Assembly (NCBI GenBank): GCA_002170205.2
Contig: NHFT02000001.1
Span: forward strand, 2,002 to 59,514
DNA: 57,513 nucleotides
Source of the DNA: Candidatus Pelagibacter sp. TMED118
GTDB lineage: Bacteria; Pseudomonadota; Alphaproteobacteria; Pelagibacterales; Pelagibacteraceae
Direction: 5' to 3'
A program made the translations under genes and the position numbers. Shown here piece by piece: positions 20,099 to 28,454 of this stretch (position 1 is the first letter of the stretch; every line of letters starts with the position of its first letter). Under the pieces are notes generated by a model, which ran no database searches, was not told the DNA's origin, and saw nothing but the letters and a program-made list of their open reading frames with translations.

Positions 20099-21531
20099 TA
20101 CGCTACTTTTCTCTCTCTTTTTGAATTAATAAATTTAATTATTTGTTCTGAAACATCTCTACCATCCTTAATCGCCCAAACTACTAAAGATGCTCCTCTG
20201 ACAATATCCCCAGCAGCAAAAACTCCTGGTACGGAAGTTTGCATTGTTTTAAAATCAACTTTAATTGTTCCCCATTTTGTAACTTCTAGTCTTTCCTCAT
20301 CAAATAGATTAGGTAAATTTTCTGGGTCAAAACCTAGAGATTTGATCACTAAATCAGCATTAATGTTATAACTCGAGTCTTTAATAATTTCTGGTCTTCT
20401 TCTACCGCTTTCGTCAGGTTCACCAAGTTTAATTTTATTTACTTCAACACTTTCAACTTTGTTATTGCCATTAAATTTTGATGGACTTGACAACCATACA
20501 AATTCTATTCCTTCTTCCTCTGCATTCTGAACTTCCCTAGCAGACCCTGGCATATTTTCTTTATCTCTTCTATACAAACATTTTACAGATTTAGCCTCTT
20601 GTCTTATAGCGGTCCTTACACAATCCATTGCTGTGTCTCCTCCGCCAATTACAACCACATCTTTTCCTTTAGCATTTAAAGTGCCATCATCAAATAATTC
20701 TACTTTATCTCCTAAACCCTTTTTATTTGAAGCAGTTAAAAATTCCATTGCTGGAAAAATATTAGCTAAGTCGCTACCAGGTAAATTTATTTCTCTTGCT
20801 TTATACACCCCAGTAGAAATTAAGATTGCATCGTGTTTATCTTTTAGATCTTTTAAAGTAGAATCTTTACCTACTTCAAAATTATGAATAAATTTAATCC
20901 CACTTTTTTCTAATAATTCAGTTCTTCTTTGAACAACATACTTTTCAAGTTTGAAGTTTGGAATTCCATAAATTAAAAGTCCACCGGACCTGTCATATCT
21001 ATCGTAAATGGTTACTTGAAAGTTTTGTTTTCTTAATTCCTCTGCGCAAGCTAATCCAGCAGGTCCAGCACCTATTATGCCAATACTCTCATTTCTCTCA
21101 TTCTTAACTTCTATTGGTTTAACCCATCCTTTTTCCCACGCATTCTCGGTAATAAATTTTTCCACAGAGCCAATTGTAACGGTTCCATGACCTGATTGCT
21201 CAATAACACAATTACCCTCACATAACCTATCTTGAGGGCAAATTCTTCCACAAACTTCCGGCATATTATTTGTACTTTGAGAGAGCTGATAAGCTTCTTC
21301 TAGCCTACCTTCAGCAGTTAATTTTAACCAATCAGGTATATTGTTGCTTAACGGGCAATGTACTTGACAAAAAGGAACCCCACATTGAGAACATCTACTA
21401 GATTGTTCTTTTGCTTTTGGTGATATAAATTCTTTATAAATCTCATTAAAGTCGTCTTTTCTCTCTATTACCTCTCTTTTAGGAGGCGTTTGTTGACCTA
21501 AATTAACAAATTTGAGCATTTTTTCAGACAT
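20098..21531 (-). CDS. gltD: Glutamate synthase (NADPH), small subunit
   Basis: 477 residues. The N-terminal 4Fe-4S ligands are visible in CSQCGVPFCQVHCPLS and CGRICPQDRLCEGNC (about 45-60 and 94-108). FAD binding is at GIIGAGPAGLACAEELR (about 152-168) and NADPH binding at VVVIGGGDTAMDC (about 276-288). The GDIVRGASLVVWAI block near the end is typical. It oxidises NADPH and passes electrons to GltB. A good Shine-Dalgarno, AGGAG, lies nine bases before the ATG. The 176-base gap before the divergent uppP holds several inverted repeats (see 21579-21655). Confidence 0.98.
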   Translation of the reverse strand: MSEKMLKFVNLGQQTPPKREVIERKDDFNEIYKEFISPKAKEQSSRCSQCGVPFCQVHCPLSNNIPDWLKLTAEGRLEEAYQLSQSTNNMPEVCGRICPQDRLCEGNCVIEQSGHGTVTIGSVEKFITENAWEKGWVKPIEVKNERNESIGIIGAGPAGLACAEELRKQNFQVTIYDRYDRSGGLLIYGIPNFKLEKYVVQRRTELLEKSGIKFIHNFEVGKDSTLKDLKDKHDAILISTGVYKAREINLPGSDLANIFPAMEFLTASNKKGLGDKVELFDDGTLNAKGKDVVVIGGGDTAMDCVRTAIRQEAKSVKCLYRRDKENMPGSAREVQNAEEEGIEFVWLSSPSKFNGNNKVESVEVNKIKLGEPDESGRRRPEIIKDSSYNINADLVIKSLGFDPENLPNLFDEERLEVTKWGTIKVDFKTMQTSVPGVFAAGDIVRGASLVVWAIKDGRDVSEQIIKFINSKRERKVA

Positions 21532-21578
21532 AGTGATGGACTCCTATACTAAAATCAGGGTAGCGAAAAGTGAAATAA

Positions 21579-21655
21579 GGACAATAATACTGTCCCTTTT
21601 TACAAAAAAAACAATGTTTTGTGCCATTTTTACGTATTTAGCATATTAGATATGC
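21579..21655. promoter_or_regulatory. Divergent gltD/uppP control region with three inverted repeats
   Basis: The 176 bases between gltD and uppP contain three perfect dyads: GGACA/TGTCC with a seven-base spacer (21579-21595), AAAACA-A-TGTTTT (21608-21620) and GCATAT-TAG-ATATGC (21641-21655). On the minus strand TATTAT (21584-21589) could be the gltD -10, which would place the first dyad on the promoter. No known riboswitch was recognised. Operators for nitrogen control are an inference; A+T-rich DNA gives some dyads by chance. Confidence 0.4.
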
Positions 21656-21692
21656 GTTCATTGAATTGCTTTATTTTGATTTTATTTAGTTT

Positions 21693-21698
21693 AGGAGG
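21693..21698 (+). promoter_or_regulatory. Strong uppP ribosome binding site
   Basis: AGGAGG, a full match to the anti-Shine-Dalgarno, ends nine bases before the uppP ATG at 21708. It is stronger than the site of nearly any other gene in the window and fixes this start. Confidence 0.8.
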
Positions 21699-21707
21699 AT
21701 TAAGTTA

Positions 21708-22475
21708 ATGAGTGCTTATTATTTAGAAATTTTAATACTTTCGATAATTCAAGGTATATCGGAGTTCATTCCAGTAAGTTCATCAGCACATTTGTTATTA
21801 TTCTCAAAAATTAAAAATCTTAGTTATACATCATTAGAAATAGACATCAGTCTACATTTAGGATCACTTATTGCAATAATAATATATTTTTGGAAAGATC
21901 TTTTTAACATTTTTAAAAATAAGGATTTGTTAAAGTTAATATTTTTTGGATCAACGCCACTAATAATTTGTGGTTTCTTTTTTTATAAACTTGGATTTAT
22001 TGATCAAGTTAGAAACTTAAAAGTAATTGCTTGGACAACATTAATATTTGGTATTTTATTATTTTTCGCTGATAAAAAAATTCAGAATAAAAATATTGTA
22101 AAAGATTTAAATTTAAAAAATATATTTTTAATAGGTTTATTCCAGATTCTATCTTTAATACCAGGTGTTAGTAGATCTGGAATAATTATTACTGCCTGTA
22201 GATTTTCAAATTTTAATAGAATAGACGCTGCAAAAATATCTTTTTTTTTATCAATACCTGCGTTGGCTGGTGCAAGTGCTTTGGGATTAAGTAACATAGA
22301 AGATAAAAGTTTAGAAATTAATTTAGTGATTTGTTTGTCAATTTTATTTTCATTTATTTTTTCATATATGACTATAAAATTTTTACTTTACTATTTAAAG
22401 AGATTTTCTTTGAATGTGTTTGTATATTATAGATTAATTTTATCTTTGTTGTTGTTTATCATTGCGTATAATTAA
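21708..22475 (+). CDS. uppP: Undecaprenyl-diphosphatase (UppP/BacA)
   Basis: 255 residues, about eight membrane segments. Motif 1 is QGISEFIPVSSSAHLLL (about 15-31) and motif 2 LIPGVSRSGIIITACRF (about 148-164), the two inverted halves that form the active site facing the periplasm. The enzyme dephosphorylates undecaprenyl diphosphate to recycle the lipid carrier for peptidoglycan and O-antigen synthesis. The first Glu of the E-x3-E motif is Gln here, a common alphaproteobacterial variant. Its stop overlaps that of the convergent transporter gene (TTAA, 22472-22475). Confidence 0.93.
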   Translation: MSAYYLEILILSIIQGISEFIPVSSSAHLLLFSKIKNLSYTSLEIDISLHLGSLIAIIIYFWKDLFNIFKNKDLLKLIFFGSTPLIICGFFFYKLGFIDQVRNLKVIAWTTLIFGILLFFADKKIQNKNIVKDLNLKNIFLIGLFQILSLIPGVSRSGIIITACRFSNFNRIDAAKISFFLSIPALAGASALGLSNIEDKSLEINLVICLSILFSFIFSYMTIKFLLYYLKRFSLNVFVYYRLILSLLLFIIAYN

Positions 22476-23356
22476 GTTTTCAATGATGGTGTAGTCTGAG
22501 ATAAAATAACTGCAATTAATATTAAAAAACAGCCAACAATGTTATTGAGGTCTAATATTTGATTAAGTATAATCCATCCTGCTAGTGCTGCAAATACGCC
22601 TTCTAATGAATATATTATTGCAGCTGGTGTCTCTTCGATATTCTTTTGAGCATACATCTGTAAAGTAAAAGCAATTCCACCAGAAAAGAAACCTGCGTAA
22701 ATAATTGAATAATTTTCGAGTAGAATATTTGATATTTTTACCTCTTCAAATAGTAAGGCAAATAAGAGCGAGTAGGCTCCAACTAAAAATGCTTGTATAG
22801 CTGCAAAAAAAACTGGAATATTAAACTTCTCCATAAATTTTCCTGCAAAAATTATGTGTAATGCCCAAAATACTGAGCACAATATTACTAAACTATCCCC
22901 AAGTAAAATCTTTGAATTTGAAAAATCGCTTAAGAAGTAAACGCCAATAACACAAAGTAAAATTGACGGCCAAATACTCCAATGCACTTTTGTTTTATAA
23001 ATTACAAATAATATAACAGGAACTAATGGAACATAAAATACTGTAAAAAAAGCAGCATTTGCAACATTTGTAAACAACAACGATGTTTGCTGAAGGTAAG
23101 TTCCTAAAAATAATGATAAACTCATCAAAATTAAATATTTAAAAAAAAGTTTTTTATCTAAATTAATATTATTAATTATTTTTCTCCTCTCTATTAAAAA
23201 TGCAATCGGTAAAACTGTCAAAAATCCAACAACAAATCTTGCAGCATTAAAGGTTAATGGACCAATATTATCCATTCCTGTGTCTTGTGCGATGAAAGCT
23301 GTTCCCCAAATAAAAGTGGTAATTAAAGCACATATTAAAGATGTCGATTTAGTCAT
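22472..23356 (-). CDS. DMT superfamily transporter (EamA domains)
   Basis: 294 residues with about ten hydrophobic helices in two EamA repeats (about 5-135 and 150-285). LICALITTFIWGTAFIAQD at the start and SLEGVFAALAGWIIL near the end are the repeat hallmarks of drug/metabolite transporters. An inner-membrane exporter of amino acids, metabolites or drugs is likely; the substrate cannot be read. It lies eight bases after the dioxygenase gene on the same strand, so the two may be cotranscribed. Confidence 0.88.
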   Translation of the reverse strand: MTKSTSLICALITTFIWGTAFIAQDTGMDNIGPLTFNAARFVVGFLTVLPIAFLIERRKIINNINLDKKLFFKYLILMSLSLFLGTYLQQTSLLFTNVANAAFFTVFYVPLVPVILFVIYKTKVHWSIWPSILLCVIGVYFLSDFSNSKILLGDSLVILCSVFWALHIIFAGKFMEKFNIPVFFAAIQAFLVGAYSLLFALLFEEVKISNILLENYSIIYAGFFSGGIAFTLQMYAQKNIEETPAAIIYSLEGVFAALAGWIILNQILDLNNIVGCFLILIAVILSQTTPSLKT

Positions 23357-23363
23357 TTATAAA

Positions 23364-24530
23364 TTAAATGACATTGTGTATTCTACAGGAGCTATCAAAA
23401 TCTTCTTTATTAATATAACACCCTGACATTTTTCTGTCGCCGCTAAATGAACCTCTGCCATGTAATATTCTCCAATTATTAAATATTAACAATTCCCCTG
23501 GTTTAAGTATACGCCTCCACTGATATCTTTTATTATTTGCTAATAAATCAAATTCTCTAATTGCCTCGTAAAATTTTTTTGTTTTATCTTCACTCATTTT
23601 AAATATAGCACGATCGTAATTGTTGAAACTTACTTGAATTAATTCTTTATCAGAATTAAGTCTTAGTATTGGTCTAGTTGCTTGAAGAGATACTCCGTCT
23701 CCAATATATTGCCCTGTAACCTCCATATTGGTTAAAAAATCGTAAACATCTTTTTTTTCGCTTTTAATTTTTTCAGCAATCTTAAAACCATCTACCATTA
23801 TAGACTCTCCCCCAGAAGCTTTATAGTGAGAACATAACAATAATTGAAGTCCTGGTGCATCATTACTGTAAGTAGAGTCTGTATGTGGTCTAAGCTCATC
23901 TTCTGTGTATGCACTGTCTGCCTTATCTTGATCAGACTCAAAACTCCATAATCCACCAAAAATTGACTCTCTTACATATCCTATTTTTTTTGCGATTTTT
24001 TCTACAGAGCTAATTTCAGTTTTACAATTTTGAATTACAACAAAACCATATTTATATAATTTTTTAATGAAAGACTTGAAACCATCATTAGATATAGCTT
24101 CGTCAAAATTAACATATATTGTTTGATCAAGATCTTTATTTGTCCATGTTATCAAATTTTGTTTTTTACTTTTTTTTTTACTTAGATTGTCCAAAAAAAA
24201 TTGAGAAGAATAATTTATGGCATTACTTAAATCAGACCAAAGAATATCAATAGAGTTGCCATTATCTTTGATTTCAGCGTTTTTAATATGCAACTTTGGG
24301 TCTAATTTTGCAGTAAAGATTTTTCTCTGGTTGCTTCTCATATCCCAGCTTTCTGCATCTTTGGCATGATCTCTTAGCCAAATATTTAAAAAGCTATCTT
24401 CTGTTTTATCAGAAAATAAAATTTTGATTTTATCTGGTAATATTTCAAGATTTTTAATCATTTTATTAAATTTTAATATTTCTAACATAATTATATCAAT
24501 TTTAGGACATGTTTTAAAATCAATATACAC
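23364..24530 (-). CDS. Gamma-butyrobetaine hydroxylase-like Fe(II)/2-oxoglutarate dioxygenase
   Basis: 388 residues from the first ATG, but the ATG at 24461 (365 residues, MIKNLEILPDKIKI) is the more natural start because the GBBH-like N-terminal domain begins there. The C-terminal TauD domain carries HTD in ELRPHTDSTYSN and the distal His in NWRILHGRGSF, the 2-His-1-Asp iron triad, with Arg in GDRKMSGCYIN for 2-oxoglutarate. The family hydroxylates gamma-butyrobetaine to carnitine or related betaines. The N-terminal domain lacks the Cys cluster that binds zinc in animal BBOX1 (WLRDHAKDAESWDMRSNQR has none), so the substrate is uncertain. Confidence 0.8.
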   Translation of the reverse strand: MYIDFKTCPKIDIIMLEILKFNKMIKNLEILPDKIKILFSDKTEDSFLNIWLRDHAKDAESWDMRSNQRKIFTAKLDPKLHIKNAEIKDNGNSIDILWSDLSNAINYSSQFFLDNLSKKKSKKQNLITWTNKDLDQTIYVNFDEAISNDGFKSFIKKLYKYGFVVIQNCKTEISSVEKIAKKIGYVRESIFGGLWSFESDQDKADSAYTEDELRPHTDSTYSNDAPGLQLLLCSHYKASGGESIMVDGFKIAEKIKSEKKDVYDFLTNMEVTGQYIGDGVSLQATRPILRLNSDKELIQVSFNNYDRAIFKMSEDKTKKFYEAIREFDLLANNKRYQWRRILKPGELLIFNNWRILHGRGSFSGDRKMSGCYINKEDFDSSCRIHNVI

Positions 24531-24645
24531 ATATGATTAAATTTATTTTAAAAAAAATATTCAATAGTAATAACTATTACAATTTAGATGCTAAAATTTG
24601 GATACAAAATTCATTACTTAAAAAAAAATTCGAATAACTCAATAT

Positions 24646-25758
24646 TTAGTCTCTTTCAATACACATCGCAATACCCATTCCTCCACCAATACAAAGTGTT
24701 CCTAATCCTTTTTTTACATTTCTTCTGATCATTTCATGAATTAATGTAACAATAATCCTGGTACCAGAGGCTCCTATGGGATGACCGAGAGCGATAGCTC
24801 CTCCGTTAACATTTACAATTTCTTTTGGTATTTTTAACTCTTTTATAACTGCTAAACTTTGAGCCGCGAAAGCCTCATTAGACTCGACCAAATCTAAATC
24901 TTTTATGTCCCAATCAGCTTTTTCTAAAGCTTTTTTTGCAGATGGTATAGGTCCTGAACCCATAAGCGCTGGATCAACACCACAAGAAGCCCATGAGACT
25001 ATTTTTGCTAAAGCGTTTAAGTTTCTTCTCTCGGATTCCTTTCTTCGCATCATAATGACTCCTGCTGCTCCATCATTAATTCCTGATGAATTTCCAGGAG
25101 TTACAGTCCCATTCTCCTTAAAAACAGTCTTCAAAACCGCTAAGCTCTCTATTGTAACATCAGATCTTGGATGTTCATCTAATACATTAAAGTCGTCTAA
25201 AATTTCGTCTTTAAATTTATTATTTTTTATTGCTAATTGTGCTTTAGTTTGAGAATTTTCAGCAAAGCTATCTTGTTCGTTTCTAGAAATGTTCCATTTT
25301 TCTGCTACATTTTCAGCTGTTACACCCATATGATATTTATTATAAACATCTATTAAGCCATCCTTAAACATAACATCTTTATCAGAATTTGTCATACTCT
25401 CTTGACCACCAGCTAATATAATACTGGCATCATTTAATTTTAAATTTTGATAACCAGATACAATGCTTCTTAATCCAGAACCACAAACTTGATTTATAAT
25501 ATAAGCTGTTTTATCATTTTGTATATTAGCTTTAATTGCTGCTTGTCTTGCTGGATTTTGACCAGTATTACCAGTTAGAACCTGTCCCATTACAACCTCA
25601 TTAACATCTTCAGGGGAAATCTTAGAGTTTTTTAGCAATTTCTCTATAACTTTAGCACCTAAATCATGTGCTTGATACGAAGATAAACTGCCCTTGTACT
25701 TGCCAATAGGTGTTCTTAGAGCATTAGTTATTACAATATCATCTAAATTTTTTGACAT
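24646..25758 (-). CDS. Acetyl-CoA acetyltransferase (thiolase), shortened
   Basis: 370 residues against about 390 for the family. The acyl-accepting Cys92 in NQVCGSGLRS, the His in NVNGGAIALGHPIGASG and the second Cys in TLCIGGGMGIAM are all present, so it should be active. It condenses or cleaves acetoacetyl-CoA and two acetyl-CoA. Compared with AtoB/PhaA, about 18 residues are missing between GGQESM and MFKDGL, the segment of the tetramerization loop, and about nine before DEHPR. Both gaps are in frame. Acetoacetyl-CoA synthetase is encoded nearby on the same strand, which supports an acetoacetate-use role. Confidence 0.9.
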   Translation of the reverse strand: MSKNLDDIVITNALRTPIGKYKGSLSSYQAHDLGAKVIEKLLKNSKISPEDVNEVVMGQVLTGNTGQNPARQAAIKANIQNDKTAYIINQVCGSGLRSIVSGYQNLKLNDASIILAGGQESMTNSDKDVMFKDGLIDVYNKYHMGVTAENVAEKWNISRNEQDSFAENSQTKAQLAIKNNKFKDEILDDFNVLDEHPRSDVTIESLAVLKTVFKENGTVTPGNSSGINDGAAGVIMMRRKESERRNLNALAKIVSWASCGVDPALMGSGPIPSAKKALEKADWDIKDLDLVESNEAFAAQSLAVIKELKIPKEIVNVNGGAIALGHPIGASGTRIIVTLIHEMIRRNVKKGLGTLCIGGGMGIAMCIERD

Positions 25759-25809
25759 TTTAAATACAATAATTGCTTAATTAATAAATTACATTAAAAA
25801 TATAACGAT

Positions 25810-25815
25810 TATAAT
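25810..25815 (+). promoter_or_regulatory. Candidate -10 element for tRNA-Arg
   Basis: A perfect TATAAT lies nine bases before the first base of the tRNA at 25825, which is right for a start a few bases upstream of the mature 5' end. The possible -35 (TTACAT, 25789-25794) is only 15 bases away and weak. Confidence 0.4.
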
Positions 25816-25824
25816 ATATAAAGT

Positions 25825-25901
25825 GCGCCTGTAGCTCAACTGGATAGAGCGCTTGGCTACGGACCAGGAGGTTCTGGGTTCAACTCCTAGCAGGCGCACC
25901 A
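25825..25901 (+). tRNA. tRNA-Arg (ACG anticodon) with encoded CCA
   Basis: 77 bases. The acceptor stem GCGCCTG pairs with CAGGCGC, then discriminator A and an encoded CCA. The anticodon stem CTTGG/CCAGG closes the loop CTACGGA, giving anticodon ACG; its A34 is normally edited to inosine by TadA to read CGU, CGC and CGA. The T arm has GTTCAACTC, with A in place of G at the usual GTTCGA position. A small membrane ORF starts twelve bases after the CCA. Confidence 0.96.
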
Positions 25902-25913
25902 TAGGGATTTTTA

Positions 25914-25997
25914 ATGAAGATATCTTTACAAAAGTCAGTAATTTACTTTTTTATATTTATTGCGATAATATTGCTTATAATTACTTTTTTTATCTAA
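25914..25997 (+). CDS. 27-residue single-helix membrane peptide, hypothetical
   Basis: The ORF begins MKISLQKSV and continues as one unbroken hydrophobic stretch (residues 9-27, Ile/Phe/Leu-rich) to the TAA. Its stop overlaps the ATG of the thioesterase gene by one base (TAATG), the same coupling seen between gltD and gltB, helicase and terB, terB and fdxA, and fabA and fabB in this window. GGG lies seven bases before its ATG. A leader for translational coupling or a small membrane partner of the thioesterase are both possible. No family is recognised, and chance cannot be excluded in such A+T-rich DNA. Confidence 0.4.
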   Translation: MKISLQKSVIYFFIFIAIILLIITFFI

Positions 25998-26401
25998 TGG
26001 CAAGATTTGAGAATATAAGCACTAAACAAGGATTTATGAAACATAATGGGGGATTAATGTTTCGTGAAGTTTCTAGAAATAAATATCAATTTAAGACAAA
26101 AGTTAAAAAGTTTCATCTAAATAGGGCCGGAATAACTCATGGGGGATTTCTCTCGGGAATAATTGATGCGGGTTCAGGTACTGCAGTTCATAGAGCAACT
26201 AAAGGTCAAGTATGTGTTACGATAGCTTTAGATATAAAATTTATCGGTTCAAGTGGTATTGGAGACCTAATTATAGGAGATGTTGAAATTCAGAAAGTGA
26301 CGAATTCACTAATATTTATGAGATGTAGATTATCAACTAATAGAAAAATTCTTGCAATCGGTACAGGAGTTTGGAAAAAAACTAATAGGTCTTTTGTATA
26401 A
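25997..26401 (+). CDS. Hotdog-fold thioesterase (PaaI-like)
   Basis: 134 residues from the ATG at 25997. An upstream in-frame TTG would begin inside tRNA-Arg and is rejected. NRAGITHGGFLSGIIDAGSGTA (about 43-64) is the PaaI-type motif, with HGG and the acidic Asp on the long helix; TIALDIKFIGSSGIGDLI is the following strand pair. Enzymes of this group hydrolyse acyl-CoA thioesters, often aromatic or short-chain. It is flanked by two tiny membrane ORFs and sits between thiolase and acetoacetyl-CoA synthetase genes, so a role in clearing stalled acyl-CoA is plausible but inferred. Confidence 0.85.
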   Translation: MARFENISTKQGFMKHNGGLMFREVSRNKYQFKTKVKKFHLNRAGITHGGFLSGIIDAGSGTAVHRATKGQVCVTIALDIKFIGSSGIGDLIIGDVEIQKVTNSLIFMRCRLSTNRKILAIGTGVWKKTNRSFV

Positions 26402-26403
26402 TA

Positions 26404-26505
26404 ATGAAAAAAAAAATAAAATATATTATTTATGGAATAGTTTATTTTTTGATAATTTTTTTGATGGCTATTTATTTTTATAAAAACGGCATAAGTCTTA
26501 TTTAA
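26404..26505 (+). CDS. 33-residue membrane peptide, hypothetical
   Basis: The ORF starts two bases after the thioesterase stop. It has a basic start (MKKKIK), one hydrophobic helix (about residues 7-25) and a short polar tail ending YKNGISLI. Its TAA shares bases with the stop of the convergent synthetase gene (TTAA, 26502-26505), the same arrangement as four other convergent pairs in the window, which supports it as a real gene end. No family is recognised. The expected topology is N-terminus in the cytoplasm. Confidence 0.45.
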   Translation: MKKKIKYIIYGIVYFLIIFLMAIYFYKNGISLI

Positions 26506-28454
26506 GACTTTAATTCTTTTAAGTCTTTAAAAAATGTAAGTGCATTTGGATTTATTAAAGCTTCTTTATTTTTAATTTTATTACCCTCTATAGTATTTTT
26601 TACTGCTAACTCTACTAATTTACCATTTTTAGTTTTCGGAATATCATATACTTGGATGATTTTATTAGGAACATGCCTAGGAGATAAATTTTTTCTTATA
26701 TATTTTTTTAATTTAAATGTAAATTTTTGTGATATTTTTTGCATATTTTTTAGAACTATAAACAAAATTATTCTAACATCATCGTTCCATGATTGACCAA
26801 CAACTATACTTTCTTTAATCTCTTTGAATTTATCTAAAACCGAGTATATTTCAGCAGTTCCCAACCTAACACCTCCAGGATTTAAAGTAGAATCTGATCT
26901 CCCGTAAATAATAAAATTATTTTTGGCAGTTTTTTCTGCAAAATCACCATGATACCAAGCACCTAAAAACTTATCGAAATATGTACTTTTATATTTAATA
27001 TAATTTTTATCATTCCAAAATTTTAATGGCATAGATGGAAATGCATTCTTGCAAACAAGTTCGCCTTTTTTATTTTTAATTGATTTTCCATTGTCATTAA
27101 AAACATCAACATCCATACCTAACCCACTATTTTGGATTTGTCCTTTAACAACAGGCTCATAAATATTTCCCAAAACAAAACACGAAACGATGTCGGTTCC
27201 CCCAGATATAGAAGCTAAATGCACATCAGTTTTGATTTTTTTATATACATATTCATAACTATTTTTTGATAGAGGGGATCCTGTTGAACATATCATTTTA
27301 AGTTTTGACAACTTATACTTTGTTTTTATTTTCACATTATAATTTTTAAGTGTATCAATGTATTTGGCACTTACTCCAAATAAAGTTATTTCCTCCTCTT
27401 CGGCGATTTTAAATAATAAATCTTTATTTTTAAACATAGGAGAACCATCAAACAAGACAATTGATGCTTTAGACGCTAATGCACTGACTAACCAATTCCA
27501 CATCATCCAACCACATGTTGTAAAATAAAAAATATTATCCCCAGGCTTAATATTACAATGTAATAGATGTTCTTTCAAATGCTGTAGCAATACTCCGCCA
27601 GTTCTATGACATATGCATTTTGGTTTACCTGTAGTTCCACTTGAAAATAAAATTGCTAGACTATGTTCAAAATCGAATTTTTTAAATATTAAATTTTGTT
27701 TTTTAATTTTTTTTATCTCTGACCATTTAGTAATATTTATTTTTTTTTGTTTTATTTTAAGAGGTTTTTTACCAGGATAGTTAATTACAATAACATTTTT
27801 AATACTTTTTATCTCTTTCAATATACCGGGCAGCCTAGATAAAATATTTATCTCTTTGCCATTATAATAATATCTATCAATAATTATTAGAACCTTAGGC
27901 TTGATTTGTGAAAATCTCTCAACAACCCCTTTGGTTCCAAAATCAGGAGAACAAGATGACCATATTGCTCCCAATACAGTTGTTGATAAAAAACACTCTA
28001 CAGTCTCACTAATGTTGGGCAAATATGCAGCTACTCTATCTTCAGGTTTTATATCAATCTCTTTGAAGAAATTAGCCAATTTTCTCATTGAAATATTTAT
28101 TTCATGCCAGGACTTTTCCTCTCTATAACCATTTTCAGAAATAAAAGTAATTGCTTTACTCTTATCATTTTGTCTTATGAGATTCTCTGCAAAATTTAAT
28201 TTCGAATTAATTAAAAATTTACTTTTAAATAAGTTTTTTGATAATTTTGTCTTTAAATTTTTTGTTCCTACAACTTTTGAATAATCCCAAACTGAGCCCC
28301 AAAAGTAACTAGGATTTTTAATGCTCCACTTCAGTAATTTTTTAAAATTTTTGTTGCTATCAAATTTAAACTTTTTTTTTAGATACTTTTCATAGTTACA
28401 TAAATTTGAATTTGCAATCTCTTTAGTGCTTGCCTTCCATAAAATTTTTGACAT
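26502..28454 (-). CDS. Acetoacetyl-CoA synthetase (acetoacetate-CoA ligase)
   Basis: 650 residues, the family length. The N-terminal ACAS-like part has NPSYFWGSVWDYS (about 48-60) and SKLNFAENLI. The AMP-binding loop is LFSSGTTGKPKCICHRTGG (about 268-286), followed by TTCGWMMWNWLVSAL, characteristic of acetoacetyl-CoA synthetase. YGRSDSTLNPGGVRLGTAEIY and the C-terminal catalytic Lys in IPKTKNGKLVE complete the two-step ligase. It activates acetoacetate with ATP and CoA. With the thiolase at 24646 this gives acetoacetate to two acetyl-CoA. The 161 bases between it and the divergent helicase gene are A+T-rich, with one promoter candidate. Confidence 0.92.
   Translation of the reverse strand: MSKILWKASTKEIANSNLCNYEKYLKKKFKFDSNKNFKKLLKWSIKNPSYFWGSVWDYSKVVGTKNLKTKLSKNLFKSKFLINSKLNFAENLIRQNDKSKAITFISENGYREEKSWHEINISMRKLANFFKEIDIKPEDRVAAYLPNISETVECFLSTTVLGAIWSSCSPDFGTKGVVERFSQIKPKVLIIIDRYYYNGKEINILSRLPGILKEIKSIKNVIVINYPGKKPLKIKQKKINITKWSEIKKIKKQNLIFKKFDFEHSLAILFSSGTTGKPKCICHRTGGVLLQHLKEHLLHCNIKPGDNIFYFTTCGWMMWNWLVSALASKASIVLFDGSPMFKNKDLLFKIAEEEEITLFGVSAKYIDTLKNYNVKIKTKYKLSKLKMICSTGSPLSKNSYEYVYKKIKTDVHLASISGGTDIVSCFVLGNIYEPVVKGQIQNSGLGMDVDVFNDNGKSIKNKKGELVCKNAFPSMPLKFWNDKNYIKYKSTYFDKFLGAWYHGDFAEKTAKNNFIIYGRSDSTLNPGGVRLGTAEIYSVLDKFKEIKESIVVGQSWNDDVRIILFIVLKNMQKISQKFTFKLKKYIRKNLSPRHVPNKIIQVYDIPKTKNGKLVELAVKNTIEGNKIKNKEALINPNALTFFKDLKELKS

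Noticed and set aside
21611..21626. Sigma-54 promoter before gltD (TGGCAC followed by TTG on the minus strand)
   Set aside because: The spacing to the -12 element is one base too long and the invariant C is missing; SAR11 genomes, as far as I know, lack RpoN.
24533..24637. A 34-residue plus-strand ORF starting MIKFILKKIF between the dioxygenase and thiolase genes
   Set aside because: It lacks a ribosome site, recognisable composition or coupling to a neighbour, and ORFs of this length arise easily in A+T-rich gaps.
25853..25996. N-terminal extension of the thioesterase starting at a TTG inside tRNA-Arg
   Set aside because: It would translate the tRNA gene; the ATG at 25997 gives the normal family start.
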